Positions 22,359 to 34,369 are shown, numbered from the stretch's first letter. The stretch is 64,000 nt of DNA from Thalassia testudinum (GCA_037157565.1 JAZHRO010000003.1:37709001-37773000), one strand, 5' to 3'. Made by a program: numbers and translations. The notes: a model not told the origin generated them from the sequence alone.

Positions 22359-23831
22359 TCAAGGTTGGGAAGAGGTTTTGATCTGTTCTGTGTGTGTGGA
22401 CGAGGTGGAAATCGTGTATGAGGGCTCTTCTAGAAAGGAATGACAGGTGGTTTTCTGTAGAGCATCCTCTGGGTAGCTATCAAATGCCTGAAGAGTGTTT
22501 GTAGGATGAAGGAAATCTGAACTGAGAAAAGATTTGAATTCTGTGTTGCAATCACTCTTGGCATTTTCTGTTTTTGGTTCCTGAGGATCAAAAAGGAATG
22601 ATTCTTTGTTACCAGTGATCTCGGGAATCAGGACCTCAGAGTCGGAGTCAGAGTTATGTGGACTGAGGTCGTAGATGGGCCTGGTGTGTTCAGGAAGAAG
22701 AGTCTCTCCACAATTATAGTCAGATCTGAAGTTGTCGGAGAGTTTGTGAAAATTGAGTTCTAAATGAGATTCTTGATCATGAATTCCACCGTAGCATAAA
22801 TCATTAGATGTGGAATCAGCAGCCTGACTGGGTTCTAGCCTATATGTCAATTCTGGGCTCAAAAAGGTGTTCTGTCCAAGCTCGAAGCTGGTAGGATAGA
22901 CCCCATTAAAACTCTGCTCATTCAACTCCTCAGTTTCTGTATCATAAATTGGCGTGTTTTCTGAAAAATTGATCAGATTTCCTGAGGATGTTCGAGAGGG
23001 ATATTCATCAAATAGAGGCCTGTAATCATATTCTGTAAAAATTTGATCTTTCTCATATGAGGCCTCATAATCTTCCCAATAAGTTTCAGATCTAGGTTCT
23101 AGGTTTAGGATGTGGGTAGAATTGCTAGAACCTAAGTCCGAATAACTTTCGAGGGCCACCTTATCAAAATAAGGGGCAGAATTTATACCCTCAAAAGGTT
23201 CAGTTCTGACCTCATTATTGCAGGACTTTGGGAATTCTAAGCTTGGCAATTCATGGTCTAAGGTCGGTTCATCAGTGTGTTCTCCTGCAATATCCCAACC
23301 TAATTCGATGTTGTCTTCTATCTGGGTTGGGATTCCACAACCACTTTGTGCCTTAGTCCCGGGATCTGGGAAACTGGATTGTTCCTTAATACTGTTCCAA
23401 GATGATTCATCCTCTGTTTCTGGTATATACGGGTATTTCTGGTTGATAATTTGTTCTAGTGATCTCATCATTTCTACCCGTTTTATAAGGGCATCTTGGT
23501 GTTGTTCCCAAAGTACAGGATTTGTCAAGCATTGAAGGTATTCAAATTGGTGTAATTTTTCTATCTCAATGTATCCTGTCATGAGCATATCTCGGGTTGA
23601 TCCTTTTGTAATTTCTGTCAACAGAATTTGGGCACAGTTTATGATGAAAGCTGTGGTTGTTGGGACATCAACCTGAATGTTTTCTATTGGTGTTGAGGGT
23701 TTACATTTGATTTCATAGAATTCAAGGGCATCCTCAATCATCTTATCTTTCATGGATCTCTGATATTCAGGTTTTTTGAATGGTAGTCTTAATTGGTGTG
23801 GCTGCATCTTTGAATCAGGTGGTGGAATCAA
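22359..23831 (-). CDS. 490-aa acidic protein of unknown function encoded by element L
   Basis: I do not recognise this protein. It is the only long ORF of L, starting about 1.1 kb from the PBS. The first 150 residues look folded and helical (YQRSMKDKMIEDALEFYEIK, TTTAFIINCAQILLTEITKG, MRSLEQIINQKYPY). The remainder is rich in Ser, Glu, Asp, Thr, Asn and Tyr and looks disordered. I see no zinc knuckle, no aspartic-protease D-S/T-G, no RT FMDD, no D,D35E, no signal peptide and no membrane segment. Some Tat/Ogre elements carry an extra ORF of unknown role before gag, and this may be analogous. A fast-evolving gag is another possibility. Being uninterrupted while neighbouring elements are riddled with stops, it is either recent or was maintained by selection. 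The ATG at 23831 is the first in frame. Confidence 0.7.
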   Translation of the reverse strand: MIPPPDSKMQPHQLRLPFKKPEYQRSMKDKMIEDALEFYEIKCKPSTPIENIQVDVPTTTAFIINCAQILLTEITKGSTRDMLMTGYIEIEKLHQFEYLQCLTNPVLWEQHQDALIKRVEMMRSLEQIINQKYPYIPETEDESSWNSIKEQSSFPDPGTKAQSGCGIPTQIEDNIELGWDIAGEHTDEPTLDHELPSLEFPKSCNNEVRTEPFEGINSAPYFDKVALESYSDLGSSNSTHILNLEPRSETYWEDYEASYEKDQIFTEYDYRPLFDEYPSRTSSGNLINFSENTPIYDTETEELNEQSFNGVYPTSFELGQNTFLSPELTYRLEPSQAADSTSNDLCYGGIHDQESHLELNFHKLSDNFRSDYNCGETLLPEHTRPIYDLSPHNSDSDSEVLIPEITGNKESFLFDPQEPKTENAKSDCNTEFKSFLSSDFLHPTNTLQAFDSYPEDALQKTTCHSFLEEPSYTISTSSTHTEQIKTSSQP

Positions 23832-24889
23832 GATATAGAATCGAAGTTTGAATCAAGATGGAAGAAGGGGACTTTGTTCGGAATCAGAGGAAAAGGGGCT
23901 ATGTGAATGATTGGTTGCACAAACAAAGGCAGCGAGGCTCGGTCTCGGGGGGGGGGGGAAAGTGAATTTCTGAAGGAGGTTTCAAGGACCTCCTGCCAAA
24001 TACTGAAGGACTGGATGAGATAAGCAGGTGCTGGACCCAATCGAGGCACCCAAAAATTTGTTGGGTGGCTATAGAGGTGCGGGGCAGATGGACCCCTTGA
24101 TCAGGAAGATCGTCCACCTGAGAATTACCTGGGCAGCCAGAGAGGGTGAGTCCCCCGAAGACCCCTACACGGTAGAGCGTCCCCACGGGTTACAGGGTTT
24201 CCCCCACCCGACCTCTCTTGTCACTGTGGTTCCAGGTAGACCAGAATGGGGATCTTGACCTCTTAAGTCTACCAATTTTAGTTTAAGATCGGAATGCTTA
24301 AGGTTTCACTTGAACTTTTAGGTATTTTTGAGCGAAGAAGTGACCTAATTTTAAGGTTGGTTGACCCAAGGGGTCAACTTCACCTCTTGTTCTTTTGAGA
24401 GCTTTTGGGTCCATTCTTTTAGGGTTCAAGTGTTTAGAGAGCCAATTGTTCAGGGTTTCTCTTGTATAGATCTTTTCAAACATGGTTTAGGTACACCTCT
24501 TTTTGGGAAGATCTTTTCTTTGTTAATAGAAGGTGTGTCTCTAAAAACCCTAGCTTTTGACCTTATGTTGGCTCTACTTGGTCCATTTAACTCTTTGTTT
24601 GGGTAATTAGGGCTCAGGCAAGGGTGTGTTAGCCCCTAATCACCTTTAAAACTGTGTGCAGGAATAATAGTTTCTGAGAATATGAAGCTATTACTATGTA
24701 TAAAGACAGGTTATGCCTATTTCTTTTCTTTTCTTTAAAATTTTAGGGTTTAATAGGAAGTTACCTGTCCTTGGAGTGGCTGTGGTGCGGCTGCGTCTTT
24801 TTGTTTCTTTCTGTACCTCCACAAAAGAGAGGAGAGATTATTAGAAACTTACAAATAGAAATTTTATTACTTCTAGAATAGTCGTTGCT
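23832..24889 (-). repeat. 5' leader of element L
   Basis: Non-coding leader between the PBS and the L ORF. It contains a C-run (GGGGGGGGGG on the plus strand near 23949) and otherwise unremarkable sequence. The short ORFs here are not credible. Confidence 0.6.
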
Positions 24890-24906
24890 CCCCGGCAATG
24901 ACACCA
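24890..24906 (-). promoter_or_regulatory. Primer-binding site of element L
   Basis: On the minus strand TGGTGTCATTGCCGGGG lies two bases inside the 5' LTR. It matches the tRNA-Asp-complementary PBS of Athila/Tat elements except for changes of the C-to-T and G-to-A type, mostly at CpG positions. Confidence 0.75.
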
Positions 24907-24908
24907 AG

Positions 24909-27571
24909 TGATAACGGCGTTGAGACTATGCTTTGTTGTTTTGTTATAGAAATTACGTTGTAGTACAGATAGTCATTGCCATTATTACAATTTTTACTCG
25001 GAAATGAAAGTTCTCCCGAGGTCGAACACAGGGAGCAAGTTGTATTCTAGAGGTACGAAGTTTCTAATACAAAAAATAAAGAGAGAGAGAGAGATTTGTC
25101 TTGTTGGCTTCTTCTTCTTCTCTTCTTTCTCGTCATTGTCTTCTTTTCTCTTCTCTTTGAGTCTTCAGTTTTCTTCCTTCTTCTTATTCTTGCTCTGTTC
25201 TTCTTTTCTTATTTTCTTCTTGCCTTCTCTTCTGTTCTTCTTCTTTCTTCTCTTTCTTTTTATTCTTGTTCTTCTTTCTGTCCGTCTCTTTCTTTTTCTT
25301 CTCCCTTGCGGTCCTGTTCTTCTTTCCTTCTCCTTCTTCTTTGCCTTCAGAGCGTCGTCTGATTTTTCAATCAGACGACTTAAGTAGCTGCTGCTATAGT
25401 GCGTCTTTTCTTCTTCTTTCCTCTGTGGCTTTCTTCTTCTTCTCTTCTTCTCACATTCCTTCTTCTTCCTACCTTCTCTTCTTCTTCACCTGTGCCTGCA
25501 CACTCAAAGTTCGATCAGAGGGCAAAACCTACTCTACCCTCCCCCGCGTCTCTCTCTCTCAGAATTCACTCATAGGATAGCTCTCCCAGAGCTGCCGGGT
25601 AGTCGGGTACGCGGGTCGCACCCGGGTCCAGGCCCACCAACATGCGATGGTGGGCGAGGAGTGCAGGACGGGTAAACGGGTCAGGCCAGGTCCGCGGGGC
25701 GTGGTCGCGGACGAGGCCGGCTCGAGCGGGTGAGAGGGACCTCACCTCGTGCTCAGGAGGCAAAGAGCCTAAGGCACTTTTTCCCTTTATGCAATCGTGG
25801 GCCTCTCAAAAGTTCCGAGGTGGGACTAAATGTCCCACCTCAATTGGGCACCCGCAGCTGAGGGAGCTGCAGGCCTGGGCGACTGCGTGGCTGCGAACCG
25901 CGTCTCCTAGCGAGTCGAACTTGGGCGAAGCGCGCCTGCAGCTGCTGGTTGAAGGAGCTTCACTGGCTCAGCAATGGCGATGGAGGGCGAGCAACCTGTC
26001 CACAGAATAACGGCCTCTCGGCCTAATCAGACAAGCGGAGAACCTTCACCGTGCCACGGTGAAGGCGGTGTGGGGTCTGGCAAGCCGTGGGGCAGAGCGT
26101 AGGGGCTGCCCTAGGTCAAACTGTAGCGTGGGAAATGGGTTTGCTCGGGGGGTCTGCAGGTGGCAAGTGCAGGGAAATGAAGGGAGGAATTTGATCAGGG
26201 TGAGGAGGCGGAGGTTCTGTGAGGGTCGGCGAGTAGTGTGGGGTGGTGAAATGATGGGAGCGAGTCACCGGAGTTTGGCCGGAGATGGGGATGGTGAGGG
26301 CGATTAGGCGCGGTCGAGGGGTGGTTATGCAAATTACAGTAAGGAAAAGAAAGAGGCGAGGAAGAGGAAAGATTGTACCTACTCGGAGGGACGAGGGGGG
26401 GCCGGAGCAGGGCGACAGTCGTATCGACTGTCGCTGGAGAAGAAGGTGCCCAGAGAGAGAGGGCGGCGGCGAGGAGAGAGCGGGAGAGCGCGCGCTGGGT
26501 ACGGCGCGACGCGGGAAGAGCAGGTGAAGGTAGATCTGCTGCTGGTAGTGCGGCAGAGAGACGAGGAGGAGGAAAAACTGCCGGAGCAAGGGGGCCTCTG
26601 TCGGAGTGGGAAGAGAGGAAAGGGGGGGTTTCTCCGTCAGAACCGAGCTCGAGAGAGCGGCAGAGTGTTGGGGGTTTTTATAGAGGCAGAAATAGAGAGG
26701 AGGGCGGAGGGAGACGACGTGCCTCCTTCACAGGAGGATGCCGAAGATGGAGACAGCACGGGCGGTATGGGCGATTGCAGCGATCAGGGGGGTGTTTCTG
26801 CGACGGCTGACGTCGCAGGGAACCCCTGGTTGACTTGGCTGGGGTCCCCCTCACCCTGCACGGTGCCATGCCTCGCGCAAGGTCGCCGGAGCATGGTGCT
26901 GCTTAGGGTTTTGCTGGGAGGACCCAAATGCAAAGAACGATGAAGAGTTAGGGGCTAAAATGATAGGGTTTCAAAAGTTGAGGGCCAAAAAGTAAAGTTA
27001 GTCAAGAAGGTTTCTTCTTAGGCTCAAGTTTTTATACATGACTAATTAGGGCCTAAGGATTCTGATGGTGAATTTTATTTATAGATTAAACCTTGGTTGA
27101 TCGGTCAATTTACGTAAAAACCCAAATTAAGTTATTAATTGGGCATGGTTCTCAATGTAGGTCAAAATGGGTTCCTAAGGCCAAATTGGAGGTTCTAAAT
27201 CCTAGAGATTATTTTTATATGAATTTTAGAGGGTTTACTCAATTTTTTATTTGCCTCGAACCTCGTGAATTGAAGTGGGTTTATTTTTAGGGCTACAGGA
27301 TGTCATTTAATTCCTTGGAGTTGCTGTAGCCCTCTTTAAGTCATCTCATCCCACTTTTCTTCTTATTAGGTTATTTTGACCTATGTTTGGACCCTGAGTT
27401 ACCCTGTTTTCAGATTGAATTGGTGAAATTGCATTTTTACGCCTTAGTTTCTATTTTCTTCTTAAACTCAGAATTCTTTGAGTTAAGCCTTTCCTTGAGT
27501 TATGTAGGAGCTTTTATCCTTTGTATTAGGTCAAAATGAGCTAGTTATGGCTCATGATGAGGTTCTCATCA
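24909..27571 (-). repeat. 5' LTR of element L
   Basis: Partner of 17712-20393. It keeps the TATA box CTATAAAAAC on the minus strand (26674-26683). The conserved motif GGTCGAACACAGGG on the plus strand is at 25020-25033, and the tRNA-like module at 25911-25977. Confidence 0.92.
26674..26683 (-). promoter_or_regulatory. TATA box of the L 5' LTR
   Basis: CTATAAAAAC on the minus strand, in GC-rich surroundings and about 890 bp from the outer end of the LTR, is the probable promoter of element L. Confidence 0.65.
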
Positions 27572-27576
27572 CTAAC

Positions 27577-28960
27577 TGTTTTGAAGATATTTGTTTAAAG
27601 AATTAACCACTGGAGCTTTAGATGAAACTTCATCTTCCCCAACTCCGGCGAGTTGGAGAAGTCTGTTATGAAGGACTTGAGAAACATTTAAGGAGCTCAA
27701 AAGCTTCAGTGCGATGCACTGAAGCTATTTTAATTTTTAAAACACGGTAACCACCACTGAACAACTCTGTCGAACACATACCTATTTCAGTTCAGGCAGC
27801 GAGCCTGAAACCCTAGAAATTAAGGTTAGAACACAAATCTGAAGATCTGAATGAGTTTTTGATGTTGAGGAGACTCTGATTGAGGCATTAATTTCTTAGG
27901 AGGAAGCTTTAAGCAGAAAGTCAATCTTCGAGCTTCCACAGTCAAACCTGAGTTTGATAATGGTGTTCTGAGCTCGAATTGAGGAATTGAGATGTGCAAA
28001 CTATTTCTGAGATTCTGTTTGATGTTTTTCGAAAGAATAAAGTAAGCTCAGATGATGTATTTAGTGAAGATTATGTTCCTACCATTTTGGGTTACTCTCG
28101 AACCCAAACCAACAGAAGCACTATTTTGATGAAATTCAAACCTAAAACTTGCCCAGATTGATTAGTTAAAACCCTTAGAATTAATCTAAATAGATTAGGA
28201 ACACTTTAAAGTGTCTGTTGCACTTGTTGAAATCTGTAAATCAACCTTTGAAGTTTTCAGAGAAGAGAAAAGCTTCTCTACATGTTCTGTAGCTCTTAAG
28301 AGTTTAAAATCTATCCTAACAGAAGCGGAATTGCTTATATAATATGCACAGACATTTTAATAGATGAGAGAGGTCCATCTGAGGACTCTCCTGAGTTAAA
28401 ATACTCTCCAGGCTTTTTAAAACTCGTAAAAACTCCTGATTTCATCTCTTAAATTAAGGAGCAAAACATCATTAAAACATTAAATTGACCCTAAAATTGT
28501 GTAAATTACCCTTAAAGCATTCCAACAAACTTTAAAACATCCAATTTGGAGCTCTGGGTAGAAAGTTATGAACGATTGAATTCAGGTCTGGAAGGGTTAG
28601 CTTTGTCCCACCTCAGACATTCACGAGCACGTGCTTGGGTATAAAACTGTTTTGTTCCCTTGGCTATGCAGTCGTCAGCGCTCGGTGCACCGGTTCCGAT
28701 TCCTTCTGATCTGAGCATTGTTCTGAGTGTGTGGGCTTATGCCTTCGGGTGTGTGTGCCCTTGGGGGCGGGCGGATGTGAATGTGCCCTAAGAGGGCGAG
28801 TGTGGCCTGGGAGGCCGGGTTGAGCCAATGTGGCTCGATACTGTGAACTGATAAAAATGAACCGAAACAAACCTAACTGAGATTAGGCAAGGACCGAGTA
28901 GAGTCTGGTCCCACCCTGGTCTTAGGGTGCTGTATATCCTCGAATGGACCTCGCCGCAAA
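27577..28960. other. Unassigned segment M, right part
   Basis: Continues 17018-17706 across the L insertion. Moderately AT-rich and with no long ORF. Possible signals are a TATATAA-like string near 28334 and a short GC-rich block at 28620-28860 with repeated GTGTG and GGGCG words. It has the feel of a long LTR or leader, but I could not find both ends or a target duplication. Confidence 0.35.
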
Positions 28961-29330
28961 TAAAAAAACTTTTGGTTTAAAAAGTAAAAAAAAGCCTCGA
29001 TTTAGCTGAAAGCTTAAGGAAAAGAGAAGTTGCTAAAGAGAAGCCGCTGAAGGATACAAAGGCTAAGGAAGGAAGGAGCGCATACGCTAAGAAGTGTTAA
29101 GAGGAAAAAAAAAGACTAAGGAACAAAGGAGAAAAATTAAGGGAAGAAGAGAAGGCAGGAGAAGATTAAAGGGAAAAAGAAGAAGAGAAGGAGGATAAGA
29201 AGGCAGGAACAACACAAGAAAGGTATGAAGAAAGAGAGCTCGACAGAGAAGAAAATAAAAGAGAGAACGAAGAAAAGAAAGAAAGAAGAAGATTAGAGGC
29301 TGTAGAGAGATGAAAATAAATAAATTTCTC
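28961..29330. repeat. Purine-rich low-complexity tract
   Basis: Nearly continuous A/G sequence on the plus strand (GAAGA, AAGGA words). The serine/leucine-rich minus-strand ORFs over it are compositional. Similar A/G tracts occur in the 3' regions of the other elements. Confidence 0.65.
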
Positions 29331-29780
29331 TTGCATAATTACTTTTTTTTTCTTAATTGTAAAAGGCATGCTTTAATTGGATAACTTTTTAATTGCCTTA
29401 ATTTCTTAGAATGAATTAAAATTGAAAAACTTGCATGTTTACTTGTTAATAAAGTATAATATTTTGAGTAAATATGTTTGCATATGGAATTTTGTATATC
29501 CTTTATAGTTAAATATTTTGACAAAATTCATGTTTTGAAAATTAAACTAGTTTTACCTCCTAAACATAAAAAGATAAAAGAAAATTGGTGAATTTGGAGA
29601 AAATTATTATGCCTCCTAGTGAACAACCTAGACTCAACCAGTAAAAATTTCTAAAATGTTAGGTTAATTTGACCCTATACTACACAATCGGCATAACTTC
29701 GAGTTGACCTAAGTGATTTCTTCTACTCTTAATTAAGTGAAATTAACTTAGTTACTGAGTTGAGTTGAAAACCACGCATC
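29331..29780. other. AT-rich stretch without recognisable content
   Basis: I see neither an ORF nor clear similarity to the other elements in the window. It probably belongs to the interior of J or to an older layer. Confidence 0.3.
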
Positions 29781-30841
29781 AGGTATCCACCAAAATGTGG
29801 ATTTGTTTACCGAGTCCTTGCCATCCTAAATTCTATTTCAATTTTATTAAAAAAGTTTAGGTGATAAGTACACGACTTATCAACCCACCCTCTGATTTGA
29901 GGGAACATTAAGTCTAAGCATCTACACACTATTTGCACTGACTCATTGTTTGGTGGTTTTAACGGAAATTGGGTAGCCAATGAACCTTCTCGGGTGGTAT
30001 GGCTGCCAAGTTATCGTAGGTAACAGCCTATAGGTAGGTTGTCCAGAGCCCAGCCACTGGACCATTCTTTTCTTAGTGCCTTTAGGTAAATCTTAGACCA
30101 GGAAAGCCACCTACTAAAAAGAAAAAGAAAAATAGAAAGAAAGTCTAAAAAGAAAAGAAAAAAAAAAGAAAGAGAAAAGGAGAAAAGAAAAAAATAATAA
30201 GCCACACTTCACCGCACGAGTTTGCCTGGCAAGTTATCATGGGTAGTAGCCCATAGGTAGGCTGTCCAGATCCCAGCTCAAGAAACGCACGTAAAAATTC
30301 CTAAAAAACTTAGGAAGAAGCGGAGAAGTAGAATAAGCCAGGAAGATATAAAATGGATTCACCCTTATGTTGACCCCATAAAAAGAAAAGTAGGGAGAAA
30401 GCTACCGGTCGTATAAATAGACCTTTAGGGAGAAATCTTTTTAAGGTCACCAAGGGGCGTAGAAACACGAAGTCCATTCTGATTATCGATCAACGAGTCT
30501 ATCACATTCACAAAAAGATGCTTATAACTTAGGGTTCTCATCAAGTCTTAGGTGGGTTGAGTGGCCGTAGAAAGTTGCTCTGTAACCCTAAACTCAAATC
30601 CAAAAAAATTAGAAAAGAAGAAAATGGAGGAAAAGATATCCTTCTTTGAATAAGGCAAGAGCTTGAGGTGGTTTGCATTTTGGCAGATACCTGGGCACTG
30701 TTGTGTCATTGAAAGTTCAGGCTTTCAGTAAAAATTTCTTAAATGTTGAAAATGACTTTTGCCTGAGTAATCCAACCCTAATTCTTTTATAAATAACATG
30801 TAGTTTTTGCTAGGGACTAGCAAAAGATAGGCATGGGGGTG
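29781..30841 (+). mobile_element. 3' region of element J
   Basis: It matches element I and, in reverse, D: a phrase about TATCCACCAAAATGTGG, GGAAATTGGGTAGCC, and two copies of the GGTTGTCCAGAGCCCAGCC module (29993-30061 and 30219-30283). An A/G-rich tract lies at 30110-30195. It ends in a hairpin (30805-30825) and PPT. The gag-pol part and 5' LTR of J are missing. Confidence 0.75.
30805..30841 (+). promoter_or_regulatory. Terminal hairpin and PPT of element J
   Basis: A 9-bp perfect stem, TTTTGCTAG with its complement, around GGA. GGCATGGGGGTG then runs to the LTR 16 nt away. Confidence 0.8.
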
Positions 30842-32508
30842 TGATGCGCATACATCTAAATAGCCAAAAATGTCTATTAATGCATGTTCTTAGTGTCATA
30901 TTAGCATCAAACATTGTAAATATTGCATAACATGCATAATCATGCATTTAGGTCAAAGAGTATAAATTGCATAGTAATTATCTCCTTTTATGGTCAGGGA
31001 TAGGGTGATCTTTAATCGGGGCTTTGGATGGAAGATCCAAACATACGTATTTGATCAAGAAAATGACGGGAGTTCAACGACTCCAAGATCGCCTTGATTG
31101 GACATCCATAGCACCAGATATAGTCCGAGGAAGCCTAGAGATCAAGGGCCAAGATGGTGCCAAATCGCACTTTAGATGACAAATCCGACTGCACAGATGG
31201 GTTTGGATCAATGATCGCAGCCTAATGGTGCAAAAATTGACTCAATCTGCCATCCATAGCATCTTCTGCATGTCACAGAAGATGGACAGCCATGATGGTG
31301 CCACGTGGTGCCATCATAGCAGCCCAAATCAGCTGCAGCACTACTCCCCATCCTCCGAAGGCACGGGTGAGGCAAGATTTGGGCCGTTGTATCTTGATCC
31401 AACAACCGTGAGCGCGTGCGCTTAAAACGTAAGCGCGACAAAGAAGAGGTGGTAGCGCAGCAGTCGAGCAGCATAGCACGAGCTCGGGGCACAGGTTCGA
31501 CTCATGATCTACGGTACATGTGCGATTAATTTCGATCACATGATCGACTATGGGTGGCCCGAATTGCCCAATCTGGCACACAGGTGATCAAATGCACAAC
31601 GCGTATGCTCGATCACACACACAGGCACGCGGTTAAGCGCAGATGAAAGCGCGGACGAGGACGACTTTAAGTCGTTCGATCTTGAGAATGGACGGCTGAG
31701 ATTTTGAGGACATGGGAGAGCATTAAGCATGTGGCGGGCAAGGAGGCGGGCACGTGCGTGAGGCTATAGCGATGTGGGGTCTTTAGTGATACTTAAATCC
31801 ATCACTAAAGACCCCCTAATTTTATGTTTTAACTATGTAATGACCAAATTGTCCCCTATCCTTGCAACTATCAAAGGAGACCCCTACCGTACGAAATCCT
31901 CATCCGTTCCTTCACCTCTCTCCCTCTCCAAAGCTCAAGAGAAGCTTGTTCCACACCTAAGATGCTATTCTAGAGCCAAATCCAATTTTCTAGCCCTTGT
32001 TCCAGAAGTGGATCCCACGACAATGACGTGCTACCTTGTTTCTACTTCTTCCTACTTCATCCTCCTTCTTCACGCTCCATCCTTCGTCTTCCAAGAGTCA
32101 CTCCATCCAGCTCATCCTCCAAGCATTCGTCGAGGAGGATAACATCTCTCTCCCTTCTTTTTAATCACTTTCTAGAATAGAATTTCTCGCTTTCTAGCTA
32201 TAATCATTTCCTGCTTTCTAGTTGTAAAAATATTTTTATTATGTCAAATGATTGTTCTCTCTCTCTCTTTCTCTCTCGCTTATTATTTACATCAATTCTA
32301 TTGAATTTATCTCATTTTCAAACAAAAACACAAGAAAAATATAATCATAGATTTAAGATCGACGTAGCCTCCCTGTGTTAGACCCGGAATTCTTAGAATT
32401 TCGGTATAAATTTATTTGTTGATGGATTTCTTTGCAAATCGAACTACAATGACGGGTTTTTCAAATCAAACTTCGATCGCGTAGTGTTTCGCATCTCAAC
32501 ACCCATCA
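30842..32508 (+). repeat. 3' LTR of element J
   Basis: It runs from TGATGCGCAT to CACCCATCA. Its first about 150 bp align with LTR I and, in reverse, with the D LTRs. It carries a tRNA-like module and the CCCTGTGTTAGACCC motif near 32372-32386. After it, sequence of element D resumes at once, so J was inserted there. The matching left end was not found. Confidence 0.8.
31448..31503 (+). other. tRNA-like module in LTR J
   Basis: GGTGGTAGCGCAGCAGTCGAG resembles the D-arm and A box of a tRNA, and CAGGTTCGACTC about 28 nt later is a B box. It is the most tRNA-like of the set. No full acceptor stem was recognised. Confidence 0.5.
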
Positions 32509-33190
32509 CTCACCAAGGTCCCTATCCCAAATGCTTTGGAGCAAATCCAATAATGTGCTATTTAGCTCATCAATCATTTTTATCATAGGCTCCAATGCTT
32601 CTGTGTATGGTGTTGGTTGAGCATCTAAAGATTGGATGGCGTTCCTCAAGTTAGCCAACACCCTATCCTGGATCTGGTTCACCTGAACTGATTGGTTCGG
32701 TTCAGGTTGGGTGGGTTTGGGTTAAATCTATGCGAGTCAAGATATCGAGGTTCTCAGGTCCCTCCCTGATAGTAGGTCATTTCTAGTTGTTCAAAGAATG
32801 GTGATGAACTATTTTCAATGGAATACTGGAGAGGGTAGGTGTTCTAATCAGCATATCCTTGTTGCTTTTAGATCTGATTAGGTTGATCATCAAAGGGTGG
32901 AGATCTATAATCTTTGTATCTCCGGGAAGGATAGTAATCATAGTCTTGTTGTCTAGGGTTAAGCCTGGACACTGAGGTTCGGATTCATATCCCCAGTCAA
33001 AGTTATCCTGGCTAGTGGATGGGTGATTACAAGTCAAGTCGGGATAGTAATCATCTTGGGGATAAGTGGTGGTAGGAGGATAGGATTGGAAATGTGTGTA
33101 GGATGTGGAAGGGTACATGGTGAAGTAAGGAGGGAAATCATAAGAGAAAGAAGGAGCCCTGCAATACAAAAATACAAGCCTGTCCTTAGG
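32509..33190 (-). pseudogene. Gag-like remnant of element D
   Basis: Open stretches in shifting frames encode a Tyr/Pro/Ser-rich segment (residue clusters PPYFTMYPS, DDYYPDL) followed by a helical one with LANLRNAIQSLDAQPTPY and LEPMIKMIDELNSTLLDLL. The order, low-complexity part then helix, resembles the C-terminal half of Athila gag, but no diagnostic motif is present, so the identification is tentative. Stops are frequent. The left end is cut by the J insertion. Confidence 0.4.
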
Positions 33191-34350
33191 TTGGGTAGGC
33201 TAAAGGTCTACAGACTCTCAGAATCCATCCTAAGATTTTGGATGATTTACTCTACTTATGTCTAGGCAATCCAACCAGTTAGAAGGAGGGACTGGGGAGA
33301 AGGTTCTTCCTTGGCTTGTGCCTCCGGTTCCTAGTGTAACCCCAAGCCACGGTCGTTTGACGCTAATCCCCTAGTTAGACATCAGATTGACTAGTATAAG
33401 CAGGTTAATCGTGAACAATCTTAATCTGGATCCTGATGAGCGAACCAGTTCTTAGGGCCAACATCTACTCAATTTTAGTTAGGCTTGGGATATTGGTGCT
33501 TCGGAAATGTGATGGGCCCTTACTGGGTTGTGCCCTTAATATTTTTTTTTTGAGAATGTGTGAATGTGCACAACCAAGAAGATTTCAAGCAAGACTGTTA
33601 ATGATGAGGTGAGTTTTAGGGTTTAAATCTTGCTTAGTAGCTTTCAGGATTCAAATGTTAGGTGTATTCAACAAAGTTTTGTAAGGCAAACCAAGTTTTG
33701 AAAGCTTGTGTTCAAGTATTTTTCCTTTATAAATCAAAAGAATATGGAGTGCCTGGCTTGACCTAAGTATTGAATCCTATGGGGCAGCTACAAAATGAAT
33801 TTCTTTTAAATTAGGTGGTGTGGCCCAAACAATTCAATCAATTGGCCCAAATGCACCACCGATTAAGGCACACAGAAAGGTGATTAACCTAATATGATTT
33901 CTACTCTTTTATATGTTGAATTTGTGTATCGGTTCCACAAGTCAGAATCCTGGTTGAGTAGATGAAAATAAAGTTAGGTTATGTGCCTCAAATGTGGGTG
34001 TATAAAGTGTGTATATTGATTTGTCCCACAGAAAGTATCTTTTTGTTTTTTTTTGTTATAAATTGCTGGGGTGTGATGTGTGGAGGTGGTAAACAAGACA
34101 AACAATTCTTTCCTAGGGTTTATGCAAGCACCTAAGTAAATTTGGTCTTGGTTATGAGTGTGGCGAAAAGAAACTAGTGAGGGGATGTGGGGGACATTTA
34201 CAAAGTACTCTACCTGCACTTTACTCCAGTCTGCCACACTTGGATCTCCATGCTAGGGTACCTGCAAGACAATAGATCAGAGATAAGTGGGGTTAGTGCT
34301 ATGTAAATGCAAAGAAGCATAGAAAATAATAAAGTAAATTCCGTTGCCTC
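33191..34350 (-). repeat. 5' leader of element D
   Basis: Non-coding sequence between the gag-like remnant and the PBS. Nothing else is recognised. Confidence 0.6.
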
Positions 34351-34366
34351 CCGGGCAACGGTGCCA
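34351..34366 (-). promoter_or_regulatory. Primer-binding site of element D
   Basis: TGGCACCGTTGCCCGG on the minus strand, three bases inside the 5' LTR, is close to the tRNA-Asp-type PBS. Confidence 0.8.
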
Positions 34367-34369
34367 AAA

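Larger units (their letters stand above)
17712..27571 (-). mobile_element. Element L, complete non-autonomous LTR retrotransposon
   Basis: LTRs at 17712-20393 and 24909-27571 are in minus orientation, with the 5-bp duplication CTAAC outside both ends (17707-17711 and 27572-27576). It has a PBS, both hairpin-PPT modules and the post-ORF motif of Athila-type elements. The only substantial ORF is a 490-codon reading frame of unknown function. No gag core, protease, RT, RNase H or integrase motif was found in the 4.5-kb interior. It would have to be mobilised by another element's proteins. The LTRs agree well, so it is younger than D. Confidence 0.92.
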
